Source of the DNA: Paenibacillus foliorum
Lineage (GTDB): Bacteria; Bacillota; Bacilli; Paenibacillales; NBRC-103111
DNA length: 64,000 nt
NCBI RefSeq assembly: GCF_013141765.1
Contig: NZ_WHOD01000005.1
Span: 1 to 64,000, forward strand
Direction of reading: 5' to 3'
Of the stretch, positions 1-7,202 are shown piece after piece; position 1 is the stretch's first letter; each line of letters starts with the position of its first letter. The notes beneath the pieces were generated by a model that saw nothing but the letters and a program-made list of their open reading frames with translations, was not told the DNA's origin and ran no database searches. The position numbers and the translations under genes were made by a program.

Positions 1-130
1 AAACACGACAAAATGGACATTCGTATCCTTCGGGCTTATGTGAAAATAATGCTGTCATCTTTCTCGTTCAACTCCTTCCATATTTCTCCAACCAACTATT
101 AGACGCAGGCAACTTCTGGTCGTTGCGTTA

Positions 131-182
131 ATCTGCCCTTTAGTTTAATGAAATGAGCAGGCTGCCAAGGCACCTGCTCATT
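131..182 (+). repeat. Dispersed hairpin unit, truncated by IS1595
   Basis: A TAATCTGCCCTTTAG box is followed by a hairpin whose arms AATGAGCAGG (152-161) and CCTGCTCATT (173-182) pair perfectly. The same box-plus-hairpin arrangement recurs at 13779, 45951 and elsewhere. The right-hand box expected from other copies is missing here, and the IS1595 terminal repeat begins ten bases further on. The insertion may therefore have hit the unit. Confidence 0.5.
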
Positions 183-191
183 AATAATTTG

Positions 192-1213
192 TTTGTATAT
201 CAAGTTGCCTCAGCAAATTCTTCCAACACGAACGTTTGTTTGATATACTTAATACAAACGAATGTTCGGGAGGTTGACATGGCTCAACAAGAAGTGATGA
301 CACTGAAGAGATTTCAAGAGAAGTTTCACTCTGATGATGCATGCCGCGAGCATCTGTTCCAAATGCGATGGGCGAACGGCTACTCTTGCCCTAAATGCGG
401 GCACAGTACATTCTATTTTTTAGAAAGCCGAAAGCTGTATCAATGCATGCGCTGCGAGCATCAGGCGTCTGCAACTGCCGGCACGATTATGCATAAATCG
501 CATACTCCGCTGCTGACCTGGTTTTGGGCGATTTTCCTTGTAGCGCACGATAAACGCGGTGTTTCCGCCGTCTTTCTTGCGCGTGAGTTGGAAATCTCCT
601 ACCCAACCGCATGGTTGATGCTTCACAAGATACGCAAAGCAATGAGTGATCGAGATGCCCACTACCAACTGGCTGGTTTGGTTGAGTTGGATGACGCATT
701 CTTCGGAGCGCCAACAGAAGGCGGCAAACGTGGGCGTGGCACGGATCAAACGCCAGTGCTTGTTGGAGTTTCGCTCAATAAACAAGGAGCACCGCAATAC
801 GTCAAGATGCAAGTGATTCCAGACGTGAAAGGTAAGACGCTTGTTGAGTTTGCGAAACTGCACATCGAGCCAGGTTCAACGATCAGTAGCGACGCATATC
901 GGTCTTATAACGCACTCGCTGAAGAATTTGACCACCAACCAATCAAGTTCAATGTAAAGGATAATCCTGATCACTTGAAGTGGCTGCATACGATGATTTC
1001 CAACGCCAAAGCATTTATTGGCGGCACATTTCACGGATTAGATTCCAAGCATCTGCAATCCTATTTGAATGAATTCTGCTTTCGAACCAATCGTCGGCAG
1101 TTTGGAGGTCAGATGTTTAACCGTTTGCTAACTGCTTGTATCTCTACCGATACCATCACCTACGGCGATCTGACCGCAAAGGTTTAGTAGCGATGCTAAC
1201 TTGATATTCAAAA
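192..1213 (+). mobile_element. IS1595-family insertion sequence
   Basis: A single transposase gene lies between short imperfect inverted repeats. The left repeat near 192-206 (TTTGTATATCAAGTT) matches the reverse complement of 1199-1213 at 14 of 15 positions. The span of about 1.02 kb is normal for the family. I saw no clear 8-bp target duplication, so the exact ends are uncertain. Confidence 0.6.
279..1187 (+). CDS. IS1595-family transposase
   Basis: 302-residue transposase that should cut and join the element ends. It begins at ATG 279, behind GGGAGGT at 268-274. A longer reading from 153 has no ribosome site and runs through the terminal repeat, so it was not chosen. An N-terminal zinc ribbon (CPKCG, then CMRC) is followed by a DDE-type core: ELDDAFFG, then SSDAYRSY, then the NAKAFIGGTFHGL region typical of IS1595-like enzymes. 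No frameshift is visible, so the enzyme may be active. Family assignment is by motif recognition. Confidence 0.88.
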   Translation: MAQQEVMTLKRFQEKFHSDDACREHLFQMRWANGYSCPKCGHSTFYFLESRKLYQCMRCEHQASATAGTIMHKSHTPLLTWFWAIFLVAHDKRGVSAVFLARELEISYPTAWLMLHKIRKAMSDRDAHYQLAGLVELDDAFFGAPTEGGKRGRGTDQTPVLVGVSLNKQGAPQYVKMQVIPDVKGKTLVEFAKLHIEPGSTISSDAYRSYNALAEEFDHQPIKFNVKDNPDHLKWLHTMISNAKAFIGGTFHGLDSKHLQSYLNEFCFRTNRRQFGGQMFNRLLTACISTDTITYGDLTAKV

Positions 1214-1345
1214 AGAAAAAAATGTTTAAGTATCGTATCCAAACTTTTTCGGGAATAGCAATCCATGAGAAATCTGTTCACATGTCTCATGCTAATATAT
1301 TTCGTGAACAACGAACAATGCAACTGCGGAAGGATTAACCAAGTC

Positions 1346-1477
1346 GTGGAAATAAAGAAAAATAATTTGGGACTTATCTTCGCGGGACTGATGCTGGGCT
1401 TGTTTATTGCGTCCGTCGACAATACCTGGTACATGTCAGCATTACACGCGCTAACGTACAATCAGACAGACGGATAG
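1346..1477 (+). pseudogene. N-terminal stump of a DHA2-type MFS drug transporter
   Basis: A GTG at 1346 opens a frame reading EIKKNNLGLIFAGLMLGLF, then IASVDNT. This is the first transmembrane helix and conserved motif of EmrB/QacA-type (14-helix) exporters. After about 27 residues the similarity ends abruptly and unrelated sequence follows to a stop at 1477. The rest of the transporter is absent, so this is a deletion remnant and not a working gene. Confidence 0.6.
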
Positions 1478-1504
1478 TATTGAAAAAACTAAAGGAGAAT
1501 GAAA

Positions 1505-2050
1505 ATGAGAAAAGTAGTTGTATCTGAGTTTGTATCGCTGGATGGCGTCATGGAGAATCCGCAGTGGACGATCCAATTCCGTAGTGAGGAAACAAAGCAA
1601 TTCAAGTTCGATGAACTGAAAGCAAGCGACGCTCTTCTGCTTGGACGCGAAACGTATGTTAATTTTGCAGCGGCTTGGCCTAATTTGATCGAGCAAGAAG
1701 GGGAATATGGCCGGATGATGAACGGTTACCCCAAGCACGTGATTTCAACAACCCTGGAAAAAGTGGAATGGAACAATTCCTCGCTGATCAAGGGCAATAT
1801 CACAGAGGAAATATCCAAGCTGAAGCAGCAGCCTGGTAAGGATATCTTGGTATTTGGCAGCTGCGCGCTCGTTCAAACGCTGATGCAGCTTGACCTCATC
1901 GACGAATATCGGCTCATGGTTTTCCCAGTTGTGCTTGGAAACGGAAAACGTCTCTTTGGAGAAGGGATCGATAAGAAAGTGCTGAAACTGGCGGAAACAA
2001 AGACATTCGGTTCAGGTGTCGTTGTTCTGACTTATCTTCCGGAAAGATAA
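1505..2050 (+). CDS. Dihydrofolate-reductase-like protein (RibD C-terminal family)
   Basis: 181-residue cytosolic protein of the RibD C-terminal/YwjB-type family, NADPH-dependent reductases related to dihydrofolate reductase. The real substrate of most members is unknown. The start VVVSEFVSLDGVMENP, the LLLGRETYVNFAAAWP segment and a later DILVFGSCALVQTL nucleotide-binding stretch fit the fold at the family's usual length. ATG 1505 lies seven bases behind AAAGGAG (1491-1497). The in-frame ATG at 1499 almost touches that site and is less likely. The gene stands alone downstream of the MFS stump and looks intact. Confidence 0.82.
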   Translation: MRKVVVSEFVSLDGVMENPQWTIQFRSEETKQFKFDELKASDALLLGRETYVNFAAAWPNLIEQEGEYGRMMNGYPKHVISTTLEKVEWNNSSLIKGNITEEISKLKQQPGKDILVFGSCALVQTLMQLDLIDEYRLMVFPVVLGNGKRLFGEGIDKKVLKLAETKTFGSGVVVLTYLPER

Positions 2051-2146
2051 GATTGATCAGGAAATCAACTACGAGCTTGCGGGAAAACCGTCTTTCGGCA
2101 ACATGGCGTGATGCTGACGGACTGAAGACTAATTACCAGTTACTGA

Positions 2147-2440
2147 CTTGAACTGCGTTTTCAAAGTAACCTAATAGAGAAGAATTCGACTATATGTGTT
2201 GGATTTGATACGGCAACTGGACCATTGACCAGCTATTATCATCCTTCCTTTGCCAAAATAGCTGAAAAAGTAATTGCCGGTGTGTTAACACCTTGTGGAA
2301 TAGATCCTTTTAAGATCGGACTATTTCAATATCAGTTCGAAAAAAAAGATCTTCAACGAGCGTTTCAAATAGAAATATCTAACTACAAAGAAGAACGCTT
2401 AACAGAGCGAAAGAGAGGTGTCTTTAGAAACTACAAATAA
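2147..2440 (+). pseudogene. Orphan ORF fragment without start codon
   Basis: An open frame from 2147 to a stop at 2440 reads protein-like (CVGFDTATGPLTSYYHPSF, later QYQFEKKDLQRAFQIEI). It has no ATG at its beginning and no ribosome site. A TTG exists at 2225. I do not recognise the family. It is probably the C-terminal remainder of a larger gene lying just outside the left boundary of the Tn7-like element. Confidence 0.35.
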
Positions 2441-2510
2441 GTGGGTCAAATACGGAAATTTCCGAACTTTAAAAACATGGAAAGCTTCAATTATTAATTT
2501 CTAGCTTATG

Positions 2511-2536
2511 GAGAAAATAAAGGTCTTTATTTTCTC
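2511..2536. repeat. Perfect AT-rich inverted repeat
   Basis: Arms GAGAAAATAAAG (2511-2522) and CTTTATTTTCTC (2525-2536) are exact reverse complements around a two-base centre. It lies about 20 bp outside the candidate left end of the Tn7-like element. It could be a terminator or a paired protein-binding site. With so small a centre a dimer-binding operator is as likely as a hairpin. Confidence 0.5.
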
Positions 2537-2754
2537 TAACACGATATTATCAAGCCAAACCTATTTGTTCTTAATCACTTTTCACCTGTGATTCAAATCT
2601 TCTCGTAATCTTCGTAGCTTTCAGTGCGCTGCTACTGCTATTGAATAGCAACCTGCCACAGCCGGCTCTTTAAAATGCCTTCGGTGTTATTGCAATTGTA
2701 TACAGGCAGTCACAAGTAATCTAACCTACGATTTGTTGCAATCACTGAGCTCTC

Positions 2755-3567
2755 TTAAATCTGGCTAAGCATGGATAACTTTTTAAGTCTATTTTCCCAA
2801 TAAACCTTCTTATCCTTCTCTTTTTGCAAAGTTATCAGCCAGTATCTCCTTTGAACATCAACAACTTTCCTAAACAATTTTAAATCACTAAAATTTATAA
2901 AGCCTCTTGCCGCGAAATCTTCAAGTTTGACAATATCTACAACAGCCTTTTTCAAGATTGTCTCAGTATCAAGGAATCCAATCAAAATATCAGTTCTATA
3001 TATCGGAGGAGATTCCAAAATTGAAAATGTACCGCACTCGAAAGGAAATTTAGTATTTATACTTAACTCTGGTGAAGCAAGAGCTATTTTTCTTTCTCTA
3101 TTCCAACTATTATTTAGTTGCTCGAAATTACGATAACTTTGTCTCCATAAGTCAACTTTCTCAATTAAGTTTAAGTCGTTAATTTCAGTATTGAACACCG
3201 GAACATTCTGACACTGCATTAATTTTTGATTTGGATAAAACCTCAAATATCTTTTCTTTCTAGGGAAAATATGGTCTATCTTATCTAACTCCTCATCTGT
3301 TAGATTGTTACCTTTAATGTAAGAAACAAGCGGCAGTATTCCTATACTATGAAGTATGTGTTTCAATTCAATTGAGTTATAATCAAATCGCTTATAGATT
3401 TGAAACTCTCCAACAACGCCTAATTCAGCCCAAACCATTCGTTTTATATCTAATTGATCTTGTTCTTCACGAATAGTGTTTTTTAATATATGTAACTTCT
3501 CCTTTTCCATTCTAAGTTCCAAATATCGACCATCATTAATAAATTTCTTAATTTTTTCTAGTCCCAT
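2755..3567 (-). CDS. Unknown protein co-translated with TniQ
   Basis: 270 residues of unrecognised family. The protein is charged and probably mostly helical, with an N-terminal helix rich in Lys and Glu and a C-terminal basic helix (KDKKVYWENRLKKL). There is no signal peptide, membrane segment or zinc motif. Its ATG directly abuts the TniQ stop (TAA then ATG, no spacer), so translation is almost certainly coupled to TniQ. It is the last gene of its operon and the one nearest the candidate left end. Position suggests a role in targeting or regulation of the Tn7-like element. It does not resemble TnsE as I know it. Confidence 0.7.
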   Translation of the reverse strand: MGLEKIKKFINDGRYLELRMEKEKLHILKNTIREEQDQLDIKRMVWAELGVVGEFQIYKRFDYNSIELKHILHSIGILPLVSYIKGNNLTDEELDKIDHIFPRKKRYLRFYPNQKLMQCQNVPVFNTEINDLNLIEKVDLWRQSYRNFEQLNNSWNRERKIALASPELSINTKFPFECGTFSILESPPIYRTDILIGFLDTETILKKAVVDIVKLEDFAARGFINFSDLKLFRKVVDVQRRYWLITLQKEKDKKVYWENRLKKLSMLSQI

Positions 3568-5301
3568 TTAGCTAATCCTTCCCCTATAAATTAAGCATTC
3601 TTGGATTCTAGAAATGGTCTCTTCTTTAAAATAGTACCTTTTCCTACCATCCTTCCAAATCAAAGTAAAATCAGCCTTGATCCCTTCCTCTTTCAACACT
3701 TTCCATAACTTCTTCTCTCCAACTTTCAAGGTTTTCATTACATCATTAAAGCAAATTCCATTTTCTTCTTGCTTTCTTTTTTTAATAAGTTCCATACAAT
3801 CCTTAAGCTGTTCCTCGTCATAGTAGTTTTCAACCAAAGTTCTACTTTCATTAAGTCGATATGGCATAAGTTGTCCTGATAATGTAAAAGAAATAATCTC
3901 TAGAATTGTAAATGAATGCTTAGCATATTTAGATAAAACATGATGGAATTTAACCATTGAGGGACTTATTTCTTCCACGACCACACCAAGACAATCCTCA
4001 ATTAACTTATTTACTTCTTGAATTAGATAAAGTACTTTTGGAGAATTTGCCAAACGCATTGGAGTTAGGTAGCCAGCATCAACTATTTTTTGAACAGAAT
4101 TTGGTATGATTCCAAAAATTAATCCCACCTCCTTTTTTGATATCAGATTCTGTTTGGTGCTCAAGTAGCTATCTAACTTTGATTTTTCAACTAAATATCT
4201 TTGCTGGCCGTTTGTATATTTCGTTTCGATGTGTAACTCGTTATAATCGTTCAATTCATGCAATTTTTCATAAGCAATACCTGTAGTCTGTCTTACTTCT
4301 TCCCTTCGAACTCTACCTCTATGCTCTAGTAAGTTAGGATATCTTTTGAATACAGAAAAATCTTTCCGGACATTCCCATCATCAATTTGATTTATAAAGT
4401 AAGCGTTATATGCCTCAGCAATCATATAAAATTCGAGTTCCTCAAGTATAATTCCGAAAGCACTAAGTCGTTCATATCGTTGACTTCCTACATTTCTCTT
4501 TAAAAAGTCATTCAGAACCATGTAGAAGCTATTTGGAAAATCTAAATACATCCAATACACATTGGCTAGTCCAATTGCTAATTTTAGCCCACTTTTCACA
4601 CCCTCGAACTGATTATGAAAAAACGATAAATTTTCTGCAGACATCGCGGTATAATCAATCCCACCAATAAGTAAGTGAAAACTACAGTACGCCAATCGAA
4701 AAAACTTTTTAAAATTACAATTCGCAATAACAATTCTATCTTTTTCCCAAAAGGCATTTTGTATATGTGTTTGTGATTCTAAAAAAATTAAATTATCAAA
4801 TACGTTGGGCTGTATGATTTCGAAATTAAAGAAACACTTTTCACACTCGCGATTCATAAAAGCTGACAAACTAATCATTTGCCTGCACTGTGGGCATTGA
4901 TCAACCAACATTACATTATGCACGATACATAGATGAAATGGAGTAAAACACCAAGCTGTTCGATGATAGTATTTTTCTTGGATACATATAGGACAGTATT
5001 TGACTTTATTTTTCATAATAATTTTGGTATATAGTTCTGCTCCTAAAAAACTTTTTAAGTTGTATCCATTCCTCTCATTAATAAAACCATTTTCTCTATC
5101 TACTAACGCTGCAAACATCTGTAATGCTTCTTGATTAAATTCATTATTCTGTGCTTCATAGATTGATAAGTGCAGATAATTATAGAGGTACGAAAATCGG
5201 TATCTATTCATTTTAGATGCTCGGTAAAGAAAGCCTGATATACTCTCATCACTTACGATAAAAGGTCGAATTAGCAATTGTTTATGAAATTCATTTTTCA
5301 T
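3568..5301 (-). CDS. TniQ/TnsD-type target selector 1
   Basis: 577-residue TniQ-family protein, which in Tn7-like elements binds the target DNA and recruits TnsC. The N-terminal zinc module is clear: C103-x2-C106, C118, C125-x2-H128, C136-x2-C139 (CPIC, HLCIVH, CPQC), with the SISGFLYRAS start common to TniQ. The long C-terminal part includes helix-turn-helix-like stretches and makes it TnsD-sized (about 500 residues or more), so it probably reads a specific site. It overlaps the preceding small gene by ATGA (5298-5301), indicating coupled translation. A second TniQ is encoded at 10394-12268. Confidence 0.88.
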   Translation of the reverse strand: MKNEFHKQLLIRPFIVSDESISGFLYRASKMNRYRFSYLYNYLHLSIYEAQNNEFNQEALQMFAALVDRENGFINERNGYNLKSFLGAELYTKIIMKNKVKYCPICIQEKYYHRTAWCFTPFHLCIVHNVMLVDQCPQCRQMISLSAFMNRECEKCFFNFEIIQPNVFDNLIFLESQTHIQNAFWEKDRIVIANCNFKKFFRLAYCSFHLLIGGIDYTAMSAENLSFFHNQFEGVKSGLKLAIGLANVYWMYLDFPNSFYMVLNDFLKRNVGSQRYERLSAFGIILEELEFYMIAEAYNAYFINQIDDGNVRKDFSVFKRYPNLLEHRGRVRREEVRQTTGIAYEKLHELNDYNELHIETKYTNGQQRYLVEKSKLDSYLSTKQNLISKKEVGLIFGIIPNSVQKIVDAGYLTPMRLANSPKVLYLIQEVNKLIEDCLGVVVEEISPSMVKFHHVLSKYAKHSFTILEIISFTLSGQLMPYRLNESRTLVENYYDEEQLKDCMELIKKRKQEENGICFNDVMKTLKVGEKKLWKVLKEEGIKADFTLIWKDGRKRYYFKEETISRIQECLIYRGRIS

Positions 5302-5621
5302 CGTTTCCAGCGTCTTTTCTTACGACTCTTTAGTTGGTCTTTAAGTGAACGAATTCGCGCTTGATAACTTTCGATACTTTGTTCATTGGCATCCACATGA
5401 TTGTAAACACGTAAAGCTATTGTTAATCTTCCATCTTTCAACAAGACCAAAATGTACCCTTCGTCGTAATTATCAACGAAAATAGGTATATCTCCTGAGA
5501 GTTTCCCATACCACTGTTCACGTATTGCAATACTGCAGGTATAAGTGGTTCCTTTAAATAATATTCCTTTCTCTGTTATCTCAGCTTGCTCAGTTGGAAA
5601 TAAATCAATTAATTTTTCCAT
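5298..5621 (-). CDS. Stand-alone Mu-transposase C-terminal-like barrel protein
   Basis: 107 residues from ATG 5621, which has AGGAGGTG upstream. Upstream in-frame codons to 5681 lack a ribosome site. The middle (AEITEKGILFKGTTYTCS, then GDIPIFVDNYDEGYILVLL, then DGRLTIALRV) follows the strand pattern of the small beta-barrel found at the C-terminal side of Mu/TnsB-type transposases (Mu_transpos_C). A very basic tail (LKSRKKRRWKR) could contact DNA. TnsB of this element carries its own copy of that barrel, so this is an extra, free domain. It is first in an operon with TniQ 1. Family assignment is by pattern and remains to be confirmed. Confidence 0.6.
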   Translation of the reverse strand: MEKLIDLFPTEQAEITEKGILFKGTTYTCSIAIREQWYGKLSGDIPIFVDNYDEGYILVLLKDGRLTIALRVYNHVDANEQSIESYQARIRSLKDQLKSRKKRRWKR

Positions 5622-5623
5622 AC

Positions 5624-5771
5624 TAGTTACACCTCCTATTATTCTATTAGTCCTATTATTGCCAAATGATAGATTCGTCATTCATATATATAGTATTCAG
5701 TTGTAAATACCATTTTTCTCCCGTGTTTATCTATATTCTGGTTGACTACACTTCAATTAGAGGTGTAGCTA
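5624..5771. promoter_or_regulatory. Divergent control region with shared operator-like boxes
   Basis: The region between the XRE gene and the barrel-protein operon holds the same 12-mer at both starts, GAGGTGTA(A/G)CTA. It is at 5760-5771 on the plus strand and 5624-5635 on the minus strand, overlapping both ribosome sites. CTACAC (5746-5751) pairs with GTGTAG (5763-5768). This is what an XRE autorepressor that also controls the tniQ operon would leave. Binding is inferred. Confidence 0.5.
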
Positions 5772-6113
5772 ATGTCTGAATCAATTTTGAAATTAATTGG
5801 TAAACGGATACGGGACTTACGAAAAGAAAAAGGATTGTCACAGGAGCAATTAGGTGAGTTGGCGAACTTAAACTACACCTATATCGGGGGAGTCGAACGA
5901 GCGGAAACAAATATTTCTGTGCTTAATCTTGCAAAGATTGCACATGCATTAAATGTTGGGGTAATTGAACTCTTCTCTTATACTAGGATAAACAACCAAA
6001 CAAAAGGGAGATCTTCTGATTTAGAACAAATCATTGATCTTCTCCTTTCGATTAGTCCTAAAGAAGTGAGAAAAGCGAAGAACATATTGATGGAAGTTTT
6101 TGATAAAAATTAA
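5772..6113 (+). CDS. XRE-family transcriptional regulator
   Basis: 113 residues with a classic N-terminal lambda-repressor-like helix-turn-helix (IGKRIRDLRKEKGLSQEQLG, then YTYIGGVERAETNIS). A short C-terminal helical part (DLEQIIDLLLSISPKEVRKA) probably dimerises. It is transcribed opposite to every tns and tniQ gene and sits between the tniQ 1 operon and tnsC. The repeated GAGGTGTA box at its own start and at the divergent operon start suggests it represses both. The likely role is keeping transposition silent until a signal appears. No protease or sensor domain is present. Confidence 0.88.
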   Translation: MSESILKLIGKRIRDLRKEKGLSQEQLGELANLNYTYIGGVERAETNISVLNLAKIAHALNVGVIELFSYTRINNQTKGRSSDLEQIIDLLLSISPKEVRKAKNILMEVFDKN

Positions 6114-6147
6114 ACGGCGGCCTGGCTGGCCGCCGTTTAATTTTTTA
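6108..6147. terminator. Strong bidirectional terminator
   Basis: A 16-bp perfect stem (6108-6123 with 6129-6144), very GC-rich in its centre, with loop TGGCT. It has a T run on the plus strand and an A run giving T on the minus strand. It separates the converging XRE and tnsC transcripts and lies only six bases from the tnsC stop. Confidence 0.92.
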
Positions 6148-6152
6148 ACCGT

Positions 6153-7202
6153 TTATACATTTAGCGAAGGTCCTTGAGCTTTCTGTGAGTTTCTTCCCTT
6201 TTTCCTTTTAATCATCAGTTTCTCTTTGTACTTGTTCATCGCATCATTCTCTGTTCCAAGCGCTGCTTCTAAATCAAAATTAGGGTCAGCAAAGGGATTT
6301 GCAACAAATGGTCTAGCCACTTGTTTTACTTTCAGAAGTGCCTTCGCCAAATGTGATTCAGCAATTTTATCAGCGCCCGCTTTAGCAGCGATATAGGTTG
6401 CATATTCAAGTAACTTCATTACATAAAAAGGTATCCCCATTGAAATAAAGTACAGTTTATCTGCCATTCGCGGATCAGCTAGATTCGCCAATTCAGCAAA
6501 AGGAAGCAATTTATCAACTTTTTGAAGAAATACCCTAAAAGTAAGAATCTCCTCAACGGTACCATATGCGAAAGCTTCTAACGCAACTTTGTTACAGAAT
6601 CTTCGATCCAATTGGGGATTGCTAATAAAAACTTTTACTGATTCCGGCATTCCACAGAGAATAACAGCAATGCCAATTTCTTCAGTAAATGTTTTAACCC
6701 AGTTTGATGCTGTCGCTAACACATATTCGGTGTCTGCATCAATTAGATGCTGGAACTCGTCAAAAATAATTACTTTAATCCCAAGTTCCTTAACAAAGTG
6801 ATGGATACGACTGGTCAACTCAGATTCGGATCCTTTATGGCTGAAGGGATCCCCCATATCTTCTAGCACTTTCGATGCAAGCATTCTCGGTGTTGCTTTT
6901 GGAGGAACGACTACCCTTAATACTGGAATATGCGTATATTCTCGATCATCCGTTTCTTTAATTTCACGAGGATATCTTGTCGTGAATTCCCTGGTTACCG
7001 TACTCTTCCCCGCACCTGTTGGCCCAAAAATGTATAAACATTCTGGACTAACGGAGTCATCCGACAAATCCATGATCGTTTCCATCTCCTCAAGCAGATT
7101 TTCATACTTTGGGTGATAGACAATGATCTTTTTGACATGCTCAACACGTCTTTTCAATTCCTTTGAATCAGGTGCTTTTCCATCTAATCGTTCAAAATCC
7201 AA
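6153..7202 (-). CDS. tnsC: TnsC-type AAA+ ATPase of the Tn7-like element
   Basis: 349-residue TniB/TnsC-family regulator that forms ATP-dependent assemblies on target DNA and links TniQ to the TnsAB transposase. Walker A GPTGAGKST is at residues 60-68 and Walker B VIIFDEF at 144-150. A later TASNWVK stretch is probably sensor I. The start is TTG at 7202, immediately after the tnsB stop, with AAAGGAG inside the tnsB end. Expression is therefore probably coupled to tnsB. The C-terminal tail is basic (KEKLMIKRKKGRNSQK), where TnsC proteins contact their partners. Confidence 0.92.
   Translation of the reverse strand: MDFERLDGKAPDSKELKRRVEHVKKIIVYHPKYENLLEEMETIMDLSDDSVSPECLYIFGPTGAGKSTVTREFTTRYPREIKETDDREYTHIPVLRVVVPPKATPRMLASKVLEDMGDPFSHKGSESELTSRIHHFVKELGIKVIIFDEFQHLIDADTEYVLATASNWVKTFTEEIGIAVILCGMPESVKVFISNPQLDRRFCNKVALEAFAYGTVEEILTFRVFLQKVDKLLPFAELANLADPRMADKLYFISMGIPFYVMKLLEYATYIAAKAGADKIAESHLAKALLKVKQVARPFVANPFADPNFDLEAALGTENDAMNKYKEKLMIKRKKGRNSQKAQGPSLNV

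Noticed and set aside
2755..3567. TnsE homologue
   Set aside because: Half the usual TnsE length and no recognisable motif; left as unknown.
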